Assembly (NCBI GenBank): GCA_945947845.1
Contig: CAMEZN010000064.1
Coordinates: forward strand, 1 to 8,344
Direction of reading: 5' to 3'
DNA from: an uncultured Mucispirillum sp.
Lineage (GTDB): Bacteria > Chrysiogenota > Deferribacteres > Deferribacterales > Mucispirillaceae
Length of the DNA stretch: 8,344 nucleotides
The notes under the pieces were generated by a model that did no database searches, had not been told where the DNA came from, and was given only the letters and a program-made list of their open reading frames with translations. The translations under genes were made by a program, and so were the position numbers. Below, piece after piece: positions 1-5,821 of the stretch (position 1 is the first letter of the stretch; every line of letters begins with the position of its first letter).

Positions 1-30
1 GTTTTAATAAGTAATAAAGCTATATTTTTT

Positions 31-34
31 GGAG
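31..34 (+). promoter_or_regulatory. Ribosome binding site of guaA
   Basis: GGAG lies 11 bases before the ATG at 46, slightly farther than usual. An in-frame TAA at 37-39 excludes any earlier start, so the ATG at 46 is the first possible start in this frame. The guaA promoter is left of the window. Confidence 0.6.
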
Positions 35-45
35 TATAAGTTATT

Positions 46-1584
46 ATGGATTTAGAAAAAATACTTATTCTTGATTTTGGCGGTCAGTATAGTAAACTGA
101 TAGCCAGAAGAACTAGGGAATGTGGTGTATTCAGCGAAATATTAAGCTATTCAACTACCCCTGAGCGTATTCGGGAAAAAGGGTATAAAGCTATTATTCT
201 TTCAGGTGGTCCTGCAAGTGTATATGAAGCTAACGGCCCGCAGTGTGATAAGGCGGTATTTGATATGGGACTGCCAGTGCTTGGTATATGCTATGGTGCT
301 CAGCTTATGGCAAACCTGCTTGGTGGATATGTAGAAAGCAGTGGTTCCCCAGAATACGGTTCAACTATGGTGCATGTTGATAAAAAAGCAGTTCTTTTTC
401 AATCCCCTAATGTAGAAGAAATTACAGCTACTTGGATGAGCCATACAGATTATATTAAAACTGTTCCAGAAGGGTTTAATATTACAGCCAAAACTGATAA
501 CTGCCCTGTGGCTGCTATGGAAAATAATAGTAAGAAACTTTATGCAGTGCAGTTTCACCCAGAAGTTACAAACTCTATTCGCGGTATGGATATAATTAAA
601 ACATTCCTTTTTGATATATGCGGATTTAAAGGCAACTGGCAAATGTCATCATTTATTGAAGATGCTGTTGCTAAAATTAAAGAAAAGGCAGGAAATGGCA
701 AAGCACTATGTGCATTAAGCGGTGGAGTAGATTCTTCTGTTGCTGCCCTGTTAGTTCAAAAAGCTATTGGTGATAGATTAACATGTGTATTTGTTGACCA
801 TGGTCTTTTAAGAAAAAACGAAGGAGATGAAGTAGAAGCAGTTTTTTCTAAATTTGGCTTAAATCTTATAAGGGTTAATGCTGGGGAAAGATTTTTGGCA
901 AAACTTAAAGATGTAGAAGACCCTGAACAAAAACGGAAAATCATAGGTAATGAATTTATCGCAGTCTTTGAAGAAGAAGCAAAAAAACTTGGCTCTGTTG
1001 ACTATCTTGTGCAGGGCACAATATATCCAGATGTTATAGAAAGTGGTGCGGGAAGCTCTGCAATGATTAAAAGCCACCATAATGTAGGCGGGCTGCCAGA
1101 AACAATGGATTTTAAAGGGCTTATTGAGCCATTAAGAGAGCTCTTTAAAGATGAAGTCCGCAAAGTAGGGCTTGATTTAGGACTTCCAGAAAATCTTGTT
1201 ATGAGACAGCCGTTTCCTGGTCCCGGGCTTGGTGTCAGGATTATAGGCAAAATTACTGCTGAAAAAGTAGCTATTCTGCAAGATGCTGATGCAATTTTTA
1301 GAGAAGAAATAGCAGCAGCAGGGCTTGATAGAGAAATCAGCCAGTATTTTGCAGCACTTACAGATATGCGGTCTGTTGGTGTTATGGGTGATTATAGAAC
1401 ATATTATTATACTGTTGGGCTTCGTGCAGTAATTACATCAGACTTTATGACTGCTGAATGGGCACGGATACCACATGAAGTGCTTGCAAAAACTTCTAAT
1501 AGAATCGTAAATGAAGTCCGCGGCATTAATAGGGTAGTCTATGATATTACTACTAAACCACCAGCAACTGTTGAGTGGTTATAA
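46..1584 (+). CDS. guaA: GMP synthase (glutamine-hydrolysing)
   Basis: This cytoplasmic enzyme makes GMP from XMP, ATP and glutamine, the last step of de novo guanine nucleotide synthesis. The 512 residues are full family length and show the expected order of domains. A class I glutamine amidotransferase spans about 5-195, with nucleophile Cys82 in GICYG and the His171/Glu173 pair in QFHPE. An ATP-pyrophosphatase domain follows, with its P-loop SGGVDSS at 225-231. The C-terminal dimerisation domain contains [12 protein letters not shown] from residue 387 and ends in the typical [14 protein letters not shown]. No key residue is missing and there is no frameshift. The start is fixed by an upstream in-frame stop and a GGAG site. 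The next gene on the strand is a kinase 242 bases away, behind a strong terminator, so guaA is not expected to be co-transcribed with it. A guaB partner might lie upstream, outside the window. Confidence 0.98.
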   Translation: MDLEKILILDFGGQYSKLIARRTRECGVFSEILSYSTTPERIREKGYKAIILSGGPASVYEANGPQCDKAVFDMGLPVLGICYGAQLMANLLGGYVESSGSPEYGSTMVHVDKKAVLFQSPNVEEITATWMSHTDYIKTVPEGFNITAKTDNCPVAAMENNSKKLYAVQFHPEVTNSIRGMDIIKTFLFDICGFKGNWQMSSFIEDAVAKIKEKAGNGKALCALSGGVDSSVAALLVQKAIGDRLTCVFVDHGLLRKNEGDEVEAVFSKFGLNLIRVNAGERFLAKLKDVEDPEQKRKIIGNEFIAVFEEEAKKLGSVDYLVQGTIYPDVIESGAGSSAMIKSHHNVGGLPETMDFKGLIEPLRELFKDEVRKVGLDLGLPENLVMRQPFPGPGLGVRIIGKITAEKVAILQDADAIFREEIAAAGLDREISQYFAALTDMRSVGVMGDYRTYYYTVGLRAVITSDFMTAEWARIPHEVLAKTSNRIVNEVRGINRVVYDITTKPPATVEWL

Positions 1585-1605
1585 TATAAAATTTGAATAT
1601 TATAA
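1579..1605 (+). repeat. AT-rich inverted repeat over the guaA stop codon
   Basis: TTATAATAT (1579-1587) is the exact reverse complement of ATATTATAA (1597-1605), with nine bases between. The left arm includes the last sense codon and the stop codon of guaA. It may protect the 3' end of the transcript or be chance in AT-rich DNA; all pairs are A-T, so the hairpin would be weak. Confidence 0.4.
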
Positions 1606-1620
1606 TACATATATAATCAT

Positions 1621-1649
1621 GGAGCAGGATTTTTCCTGCTCCTGTTTTG
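1621..1649 (+). terminator. Intrinsic terminator of guaA
   Basis: GGAGCAGGA (1621-1629) pairs perfectly with TCCTGCTCC (1634-1642) around a TTTT loop, giving a nine-pair GC-rich stem in an otherwise AT-rich gap. The tract TGTTTTG follows directly. It lies 37 bases after the guaA stop and should separate guaA from the downstream kinase operon. Confidence 0.85.
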
Positions 1650-1670
1650 CATACAGGCATTTGTATAAGT

Positions 1671-1725
1671 TAAATTTTAAGATATAAGATAATTTTATAA
1701 TCATTATGTTATATCTTATAATTTA
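1671..1725. repeat. Long AT-rich imperfect inverted repeat
   Basis: The arms 1671-1693 and 1703-1725 are each 23 bases and pair at 21 positions; the mismatches are T1677/T1719 and G1688/G1708. The loop is nine bases. The core is a perfect ten-pair match, TAAGATATAA (1678-1687) with TTATATCTTA (1709-1718). It lies between the guaA terminator and the kinase gene. It could be a second, bidirectional terminator-like hairpin, a cruciform-forming regulatory site or a small dispersed palindrome. It carries no coding sequence and no T-tract typical of a terminator. Confidence 0.7.
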
Positions 1726-1773
1726 TAATATTTTTAGCAGTATATCCAATATTATATAAGCAGCACCAGAATT

Positions 1774-1802
1774 TTAATAATACTGGTATTTTACAGTATA
1801 AA
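1774..1802 (+). promoter_or_regulatory. Candidate promoter of the first kinase gene
   Basis: A TATAAA hexamer at 1797-1802 could be the -10 box, with a poor -35 (TTAATA, 1774-1779) at 17 bases. Transcription would begin near 1809, leaving a leader of about 18 bases with the GAGGA site. The region is so AT-rich that such matches are expected by chance. The preceding terminator makes some promoter in 1650-1826 likely. Confidence 0.3.
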
Positions 1803-1810
1803 GCTGTAAA
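1790..1810. promoter_or_regulatory. Dyad TTTACAG-N7-CTGTAAA, candidate operator
   Basis: TTTACAG (1790-1796) and CTGTAAA (1804-1810) are perfect inverted copies around a seven-base spacer that holds the candidate -10 box. The dyad ends 16 bases before the kinase start. A related site with the same outer half-sites and spacing (TTTAC-N11-GTAAA) lies upstream of the second kinase at 5760-5780, which is the main reason to take it seriously. A bound protein here would block the proposed promoter. The binding protein is unknown. Confidence 0.45.
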
Positions 1811-1817
1811 CACTTTT

Positions 1818-1822
1818 GAGGA
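1818..1822 (+). promoter_or_regulatory. Ribosome binding site of the first kinase gene
   Basis: GAGGA ends four bases before the ATG at 1827. It is a strong match to the anti-Shine-Dalgarno sequence and supports that start. Confidence 0.7.
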
Positions 1823-1826
1823 TAAT

Positions 1827-4373
1827 ATGGAAAATAAAAAATCAAAATCTAATGCTAAAAGTTCATACAGAGCTCTTATTTTTATTGCTGTATTTATAAT
1901 TATTACAGGTATAATATTTCTTTTCAGCCGTATAACATATAAAGAAAAATTAGATATAAGAATAAATACTGTTGGTATCAATACTCTTGAACTGCTCTAT
2001 ACTAAAACTACATATCTTGCACAGCTTTATTCTTATTCATTAAAAACTGCTGCTATTGAATTAAATAATTATATAGCAGATAATGGCTCAAAACAGGATT
2101 ATTTTAACTGGCTTAATCAGTATTATGAACATATAAAAAATACATTATATTTACAGGATATTAATGTATATTTTGCAAATGATGATATACTGATTGATAG
2201 AAAATACGGCGATATTTTGATGATTGATAATAAATATGATTATAAAAGCCAAGAATGGTATGTAATGGCTTTAAAAAACCCGGGAGTGCCTATATTTTCA
2301 ACAGTGTATACAGATATGTATACGAAACAGCTTGTTGCAACAGCTTCCATCAGCCTGCCTGATAATAAAGGAGTGCTTGGAATAGATTTACAGATTAATA
2401 CTCTTGGGACAAATAAATTTTTTAATCAAAAAACTCTTGATACTAAAATCAATTTTTTAATGGATAATAAAGGCGAGATTATCGCTTATTACAGTAAAGA
2501 TGGTAGTAAAAATAATATAAATAATTTACCAATTATTACCCAAATCAAAGAAAAAATAATAAACTCTAAGGAAGCAGATGGTTCATTTAAAATAAAAAAT
2601 CCTGACGGGAATAAATATTCTATTTTTTTCAAACAGTATTACGAGACAAAATATTATTCTGTTGCTGTTATTGATGATAAAGAAATGTATACTTCTATTG
2701 AAGATGAATCATATAAATATATTATTATTTTTCTGCTTTTAGCTTTTGTGATTATTGTTGCCTTTCTTGATGGATATTACTTAAAAAAACGGGCAGATGA
2801 TTCTGATAATGTTGTAGATATGCTTGGAAATATATACTACTGTATATACAGAGTAAATCTTGAAACAAATACATATAATATTATTAGAAATTCTGGCAGT
2901 AAAAGCTGCAATATGAATTCATCAGGCAATTATAATGATTTTTTTAATAAATATATTTTGGAACTTGATGAAGCATCAAAAGAAGAATTTATTAATTCGC
3001 TTTCTATGGATAATTTAAAAGAAATATCAAAAAACAACAGCTTTAATATGGATAAATATTTCCATGAAAACAATCAGAATACAAATGAATGGATAAATAT
3101 ACGGATTATTAGGAATAAAACCATTTCTAAAAAATATATACTTCTTTGTTTTAAACAATGTGGTAATGAAAGAGAGCAGGAACTTGCTCATATTGAACTG
3201 CTTGAAGAAGCTGTGGAAGCTTTAAAGGAAAGTGCAGCTGCAAAAAGACTGCTATATTCAAGTGTATCTCACGATATGCGGACACCTTTAAATTGTATTA
3301 TAGGTATAACAGAGCTTATGACTGCAAGCATTAATGATAAAGATAAAACACTTGACTATATAGAAAAAATAAAAATATCAGGTGCTCAACTTTTAACACT
3401 TATTAGTAATTTTCTTGAAATGGCACAGGCTGAAAGTAAAGCTCTTGATTCTAATATTATAGAATTTAACCTTGAAAATAAAGTAAAAGAAATTTGCAGC
3501 CTGTTTTCTACAATTGCAGAAAAAGAAAATAAGAATTTTACATTAGATTATAATGTGATACATAATGACATCAAAGGTGATGCCAATAAACTAATGCACA
3601 TATTAAGTAATATATTATCAAATTCATTTAAATATACAAAACAAAATGGACTTATTAAATTATCTGTTACAGAAATACAAGTTCCGGGGATTTCAAGATA
3701 TCAATTTACTATAACAGATAACGGTATAGGAATGAGTGAAGAATTTTTGAAAAAAGTATTTGTGCCATTTAACAGAGAAAGCCGTGCAGATACAAAAAAT
3801 ATTACAGGTGCAGGGCTTGGGCTTTCTATTGTTAATAGTCAGGTCAAACATATGAGCGGCACAATTGATATTAAAAGCCAGTATGAAAAAGGAACTACTG
3901 TAACTATTATTCTTCCATTTAAAAGCCAAGTTACAAACATAAAAACAGAAGAAGACAAGATAGAAAATATAGAAAGTCTTACCGGTATTAATGTATTAAT
4001 TGCAGAAGATAATATAGTAAATATGCAAATTATCACTGAACTTTTAAAATTAAAAAATATTAATGTTACCCAGTCATTTAATGGATTAGAAGCTTTAAAC
4101 AAATTTAAGGATTCAGAAGAAGGTTATTTTGATTTACTTATACTAGATATCCAAATGCCAGTAATGAATGGGCTTGATACAGCAAAAAATATTAGACAAA
4201 TGGATAGAAAAGATGCTAAATTAATACCAATTATAGCATTAAGTGCAAATGTGTTTGATGAAGATGTGGCAGCTTCTCTTGAAGCAGGTATGAATGCCCA
4301 CATGGCAAAACCAGTAGATTTGCCAGCTCTTTATAAAACTTTTATAAAACTTTTAAATAAAAATAATAGTTAA
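1827..4373 (+). CDS. Membrane hybrid histidine kinase (dCache-PAS-like-HisKA-HATPase-REC)
   Basis: An 848-residue inner-membrane sensor kinase. A basic N-terminus is followed by membrane segment 1 (about 16-34), a periplasmic region (35-297) and membrane segment 2 (298-318). The periplasmic part reads as a dCache_1 domain: WY at 144-145, YTD at 161-163 and GVLGIDL at 182-188. Residues 325-445 look like a degenerate PAS domain, followed by a helical linker. HisKA has phosphoacceptor His482 in SHDMRTPLN. The HATPase shows N-box Asn595/Asn599, DNGIGM (631-636) and GAGLGLS (661-667). The receiver has Glu727/Asp728, phosphoacceptor Asp774, Ser806 and Lys828. No Hpt or DNA-binding domain follows, so an external Hpt protein or regulator is expected. 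In the amino-acid-binding dCache motif the usual Arg appears to be Gln142, so the ligand cannot be named. It is paralogous to the gene starting at 5822. The lpxI gene follows after eight bases. Confidence 0.95.
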   Translation: MENKKSKSNAKSSYRALIFIAVFIIITGIIFLFSRITYKEKLDIRINTVGINTLELLYTKTTYLAQLYSYSLKTAAIELNNYIADNGSKQDYFNWLNQYYEHIKNTLYLQDINVYFANDDILIDRKYGDILMIDNKYDYKSQEWYVMALKNPGVPIFSTVYTDMYTKQLVATASISLPDNKGVLGIDLQINTLGTNKFFNQKTLDTKINFLMDNKGEIIAYYSKDGSKNNINNLPIITQIKEKIINSKEADGSFKIKNPDGNKYSIFFKQYYETKYYSVAVIDDKEMYTSIEDESYKYIIIFLLLAFVIIVAFLDGYYLKKRADDSDNVVDMLGNIYYCIYRVNLETNTYNIIRNSGSKSCNMNSSGNYNDFFNKYILELDEASKEEFINSLSMDNLKEISKNNSFNMDKYFHENNQNTNEWINIRIIRNKTISKKYILLCFKQCGNEREQELAHIELLEEAVEALKESAAAKRLLYSSVSHDMRTPLNCIIGITELMTASINDKDKTLDYIEKIKISGAQLLTLISNFLEMAQAESKALDSNIIEFNLENKVKEICSLFSTIAEKENKNFTLDYNVIHNDIKGDANKLMHILSNILSNSFKYTKQNGLIKLSVTEIQVPGISRYQFTITDNGIGMSEEFLKKVFVPFNRESRADTKNITGAGLGLSIVNSQVKHMSGTIDIKSQYEKGTTVTIILPFKSQVTNIKTEEDKIENIESLTGINVLIAEDNIVNMQIITELLKLKNINVTQSFNGLEALNKFKDSEEGYFDLLILDIQMPVMNGLDTAKNIRQMDRKDAKLIPIIALSANVFDEDVAASLEAGMNAHMAKPVDLPALYKTFIKLLNKNNS
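3874..3909 (+). repeat. 36-base exact match to the second kinase gene (copy 1)
   Basis: These 36 bases are identical to 7878-7913 and encode the end of the HATPase domain (around SQYEKGTTVTI). The surrounding paralogous sequence has many synonymous differences, so identity here suggests recent local gene conversion, though chance under strong codon bias is possible. Confidence 0.75.
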
Positions 4374-4375
4374 GG
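4372..4375 (+). promoter_or_regulatory. Ribosome binding site of lpxI, overlapping the kinase stop
   Basis: AAGG is built from the last two bases of the kinase TAA stop and the next two bases, six bases before the ATG at 4382. This placement suggests translational coupling between the kinase and lpxI. Confidence 0.55.
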
Positions 4376-4381
4376 TATTCA

Positions 4382-5209
4382 ATGGATAAAAGAAAAGTTG
4401 CAATAATAGCAGGCTATGGCTCGCTGCCATTAATCGGTGCAAAATATATCAAAGAAAAAGGTGATGAACTTTTAATAATAGCATTAAAAGAAAGCTGCAC
4501 CTTAAACGAAGAACTAAAAAAGCTTGCAGACCATTACTATGAATTTAGTGTAGGGCTTGCAGGTAAAATAATGAAAACACTAAAAAAACACAAAATCACT
4601 CATGCACTGCTTTCTGGAAAAGTAGAAATAAAACTTTTGCACAGCACAAGGTTTGATTTAAAAGCACTGCTTATTCTTGCAAAAATTTCTTTAAGAAGCA
4701 CTGACTCTATAAACCTTGCAATCATTAAAGAACTTAAAAAAATTAATATAGATATGCTTTCTCAAAAAGAAGTTTATTCTTCCATTATCCCAAAAAGTAT
4801 GAATTTCACTGACAAGTCATTCACATCAGACGGATTAAAAGAAATAATCAAAGAAGGTTTTTTATTTGCAAAACATATTGGAGCATTAGATTTAGGACAG
4901 TCCATAGTCATTAGCAAAGATGGCATACTATCAGTAGAAAGTGCAGAAGGAACAGATATTACTTTTGCAAGGGGTTCAAAGCTTGGTAAAGGTAATGCTA
5001 TATGTATTAAAACAGGGAAAGCTTACCAAGATGAACGATTTGATTTACCTACTGTTGGGCTTGATACACTAAAAAATATAGCAGAAAATGGTGGTCTCGG
5101 GCTTATTATGGAAAGCGGAGAAACAATTGTTGTAGATATGGATAAGTGTATAAATTATGCAAAAGAGAACAATTTAATATTTGCTGCTGTAAGTCAAGAT
5201 GAATTATAA
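4382..5209 (+). CDS. lpxI: UDP-2,3-diacylglucosamine pyrophosphatase LpxI
   Basis: LpxI (formerly DUF1009) cleaves UDP-2,3-diacylglucosamine to lipid X and UMP, a step of lipid A synthesis at the cytoplasmic face of the inner membrane. It is an analogue of LpxH with a different fold. The 275 residues are close to the usual length of about 280. The N-terminal domain opens with a GYGSLP motif (11-16) and has LLSGKVE (77-83). The C-terminal domain has LDLGQSIVIS (169-178), EGTD (189-192) and QDERFDLPTVG (216-226). The catalytic Asp of characterised LpxI proteins probably maps to the last motif (Asp217 or Asp221; not aligned here). In many genomes lpxI sits beside lpxA and lpxB; here it follows a sensor kinase by eight bases and has no lpx neighbour in the window. 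It is probably co-transcribed with the kinase. No terminator is visible after it. Confidence 0.93.
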   Translation: MDKRKVAIIAGYGSLPLIGAKYIKEKGDELLIIALKESCTLNEELKKLADHYYEFSVGLAGKIMKTLKKHKITHALLSGKVEIKLLHSTRFDLKALLILAKISLRSTDSINLAIIKELKKINIDMLSQKEVYSSIIPKSMNFTDKSFTSDGLKEIIKEGFLFAKHIGALDLGQSIVISKDGILSVESAEGTDITFARGSKLGKGNAICIKTGKAYQDERFDLPTVGLDTLKNIAENGGLGLIMESGETIVVDMDKCINYAKENNLIFAAVSQDEL

Positions 5210-5210
5210 C

Positions 5211-5660
5211 CTATTCTTCTATTTTCATATACCACCTGCCCTCAAAAAGCTTTAAAGGAATAACTGCATATTTTTCACCTAACTTAACATCAGCAGTATA
5301 AGTAGTATCATCTATCTTTTCAAGACTCACAAGCTCCATATCCTTATCACCCAATATTATTTTAAAGCTTCCATACAAATATTCTTCTGAACTTAAATTA
5401 TCAGGGGTAACATTATCTTTATTTAAAGCATAAGCCATTAGGCTGAATAAATCATAATTCTCAATATTTGCTACCATATTACTTGAAACCGCATATCGCT
5501 CTTCTGGCAGCACCATATTCCAAAAAGACATAAAATCGCCATTATTATAATACTTAATTATTTCATTAACTGCATATTCTGGGGAATTTTTGTTAAAACA
5601 GCCTGAAAGCATAAGAATCTGTAAAAATAAAATGAAAAATAAAAATATTTTTTTATACAT
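5211..5660 (-). CDS. Small predicted lipoprotein, possible NTF2-like (DUF4878-like) fold
   Basis: A 149-residue protein with a lipoprotein signal: a Lys pair, a hydrophobic stretch (5-18) and lipobox LSGC with Cys21 as the lipidated residue. Phe22 at position +2 does not match the Asp inner-membrane retention signal known from E. coli, so outer-membrane sorting is possible. The mature part begins SPEYAVNEIIKYYNNGDF and ends VIPLKLFEGRWYMKIEE. This helix-then-curved-sheet pattern resembles the NTF2-like/DUF4878 lipoproteins, but the family is assigned by eye only and no function can be given. An AGGG site lies seven bases before the ATG. It converges on lpxI, with a single base between the two stop codons, and is divergent from the second kinase gene, with which it shares a 161-base upstream region. 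It may be a periplasmic partner of that kinase, but this rests on position alone. Confidence 0.85.
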   Translation of the reverse strand: MYKKIFLFFILFLQILMLSGCFNKNSPEYAVNEIIKYYNNGDFMSFWNMVLPEERYAVSSNMVANIENYDLFSLMAYALNKDNVTPDNLSSEEYLYGSFKIILGDKDMELVSLEKIDDTTYTADVKLGEKYAVIPLKLFEGRWYMKIEE

Positions 5661-5667
5661 ATTTATA

Positions 5668-5671
5668 CCCT
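5668..5671 (-). promoter_or_regulatory. Ribosome binding site of the lipoprotein gene
   Basis: On the minus strand AGGG lies seven bases before the ATG whose first base is 5660, which supports this start. The start also leaves a complete signal peptide of normal length. Confidence 0.6.
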
Positions 5672-5678
5672 GTGTTAT

Positions 5679-5707
5679 TATATAATTTTAAGCCGTAAAA
5701 ATTACAA
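5679..5707 (-). promoter_or_regulatory. Candidate promoter of the lipoprotein gene
   Basis: On the minus strand TTGTAA (5702-5707) and TATATA (5679-5684) are 17 bases apart and could be -35 and -10 boxes. A TATAAT also occurs at 5677-5682, with a 19-base spacing. AT-richness makes this weak evidence. Confidence 0.35.
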
Positions 5708-5723
5708 CATAAAAATAATTTTT
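5697..5723. repeat. AT-rich inverted repeat in the divergent promoter region
   Basis: AAAAATTA (5697-5704) is the reverse complement of TAATTTTT (5716-5723), with 11 bases between. It overlaps the candidate -35 of the lipoprotein gene and could be a protein-binding site. Its base composition makes chance a fair alternative. Confidence 0.35.
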
Positions 5724-5748
5724 ATGCATATTTTATACAAATAATAAC

Positions 5749-5777
5749 TTTAATTTTTCTTTACATTATGGTATAGT
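5749..5777 (+). promoter_or_regulatory. Candidate promoter of the second kinase gene
   Basis: TATAGT (5772-5777) is preceded by TGG, an extended -10 pattern, and TTTAAT (5749-5754) lies 17 bases upstream as a weak -35. The leader would be about 35-40 bases. The -10 overlaps the dyad at 5760-5780. Confidence 0.45.
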
Positions 5778-5780
5778 AAA
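5760..5780. promoter_or_regulatory. Dyad TTTAC-N11-GTAAA, candidate operator shared with the first kinase
   Basis: TTTAC (5760-5764) and GTAAA (5776-5780) are inverted around 11 bases. The site at 1790-1810 has the same half-sites and spacing, and 14 of the 21 positions agree between the two. It covers the candidate -10 of the second kinase gene and also lies upstream of the divergent lipoprotein gene, so one factor might control both. Confidence 0.45.
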
Positions 5781-5791
5781 TAAGGCTGATG

Positions 5792-5806
5792 TATATATTT
5801 TATATA
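5792..5806. repeat. Short AT inverted repeat TATATA-TTT-TATATA
   Basis: Six-base arms around TTT lie in the proposed leader of the second kinase gene, just before its ribosome binding site. All pairs are A-T, so a hairpin would be weak and this may be low-complexity sequence only. Confidence 0.25.
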
Positions 5807-5810
5807 AGCT

Positions 5811-5816
5811 GGGGAA
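5811..5816 (+). promoter_or_regulatory. Ribosome binding site of the second kinase gene
   Basis: GGGGAA ends five bases before the ATG at 5822. This start gives a short basic N-terminus before the first membrane segment, matching the layout of the paralogue. Confidence 0.55.
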
Positions 5817-5821
5817 TAAAT

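Noticed and set aside
1..45. Guanine or purine riboswitch upstream of guaA
   Set aside because: Only 45 bases are available, too few for an aptamer, and none of the conserved core is visible.
361..1250. Several minus-strand open frames inside guaA
   Set aside because: They lie antisense to a well-conserved gene, have no ribosome site or recognisable domains, and read as frame shadows.
1671..1725. Inverted repeat as the end of an insertion sequence or MITE
   Set aside because: There is no transposase, no target-site duplication that I can see and no second copy in the window, so only the repeat itself is reported.
1709..1981. A 90-residue minus-strand open frame across the gap and the start of the first kinase
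   Set aside because: Its sequence is low-complexity and hydrophobic from AT-rich DNA, it overlaps the start of a real gene, and it has no recognisable motif.
3693..4102. Minus-strand open frames inside the first kinase
   Set aside because: They are antisense to the conserved HATPase and receiver domains and show no coding signs of their own.
4382..5209. Assignment as LpxH or LpxG
   Set aside because: Those are metallophosphoesterases with Asp-His metal-binding motifs; this protein instead has the LpxI motifs EGTD and QDxRxDLPT.
5760..5788. TTTACA at 5760-5765 as a -35 box of the second kinase promoter
   Set aside because: The hexamer 17 bases downstream (5783-5788, AGGCTG) is nothing like a -10 box; the extended -10 at 5772 with an upstream -35 fits better.
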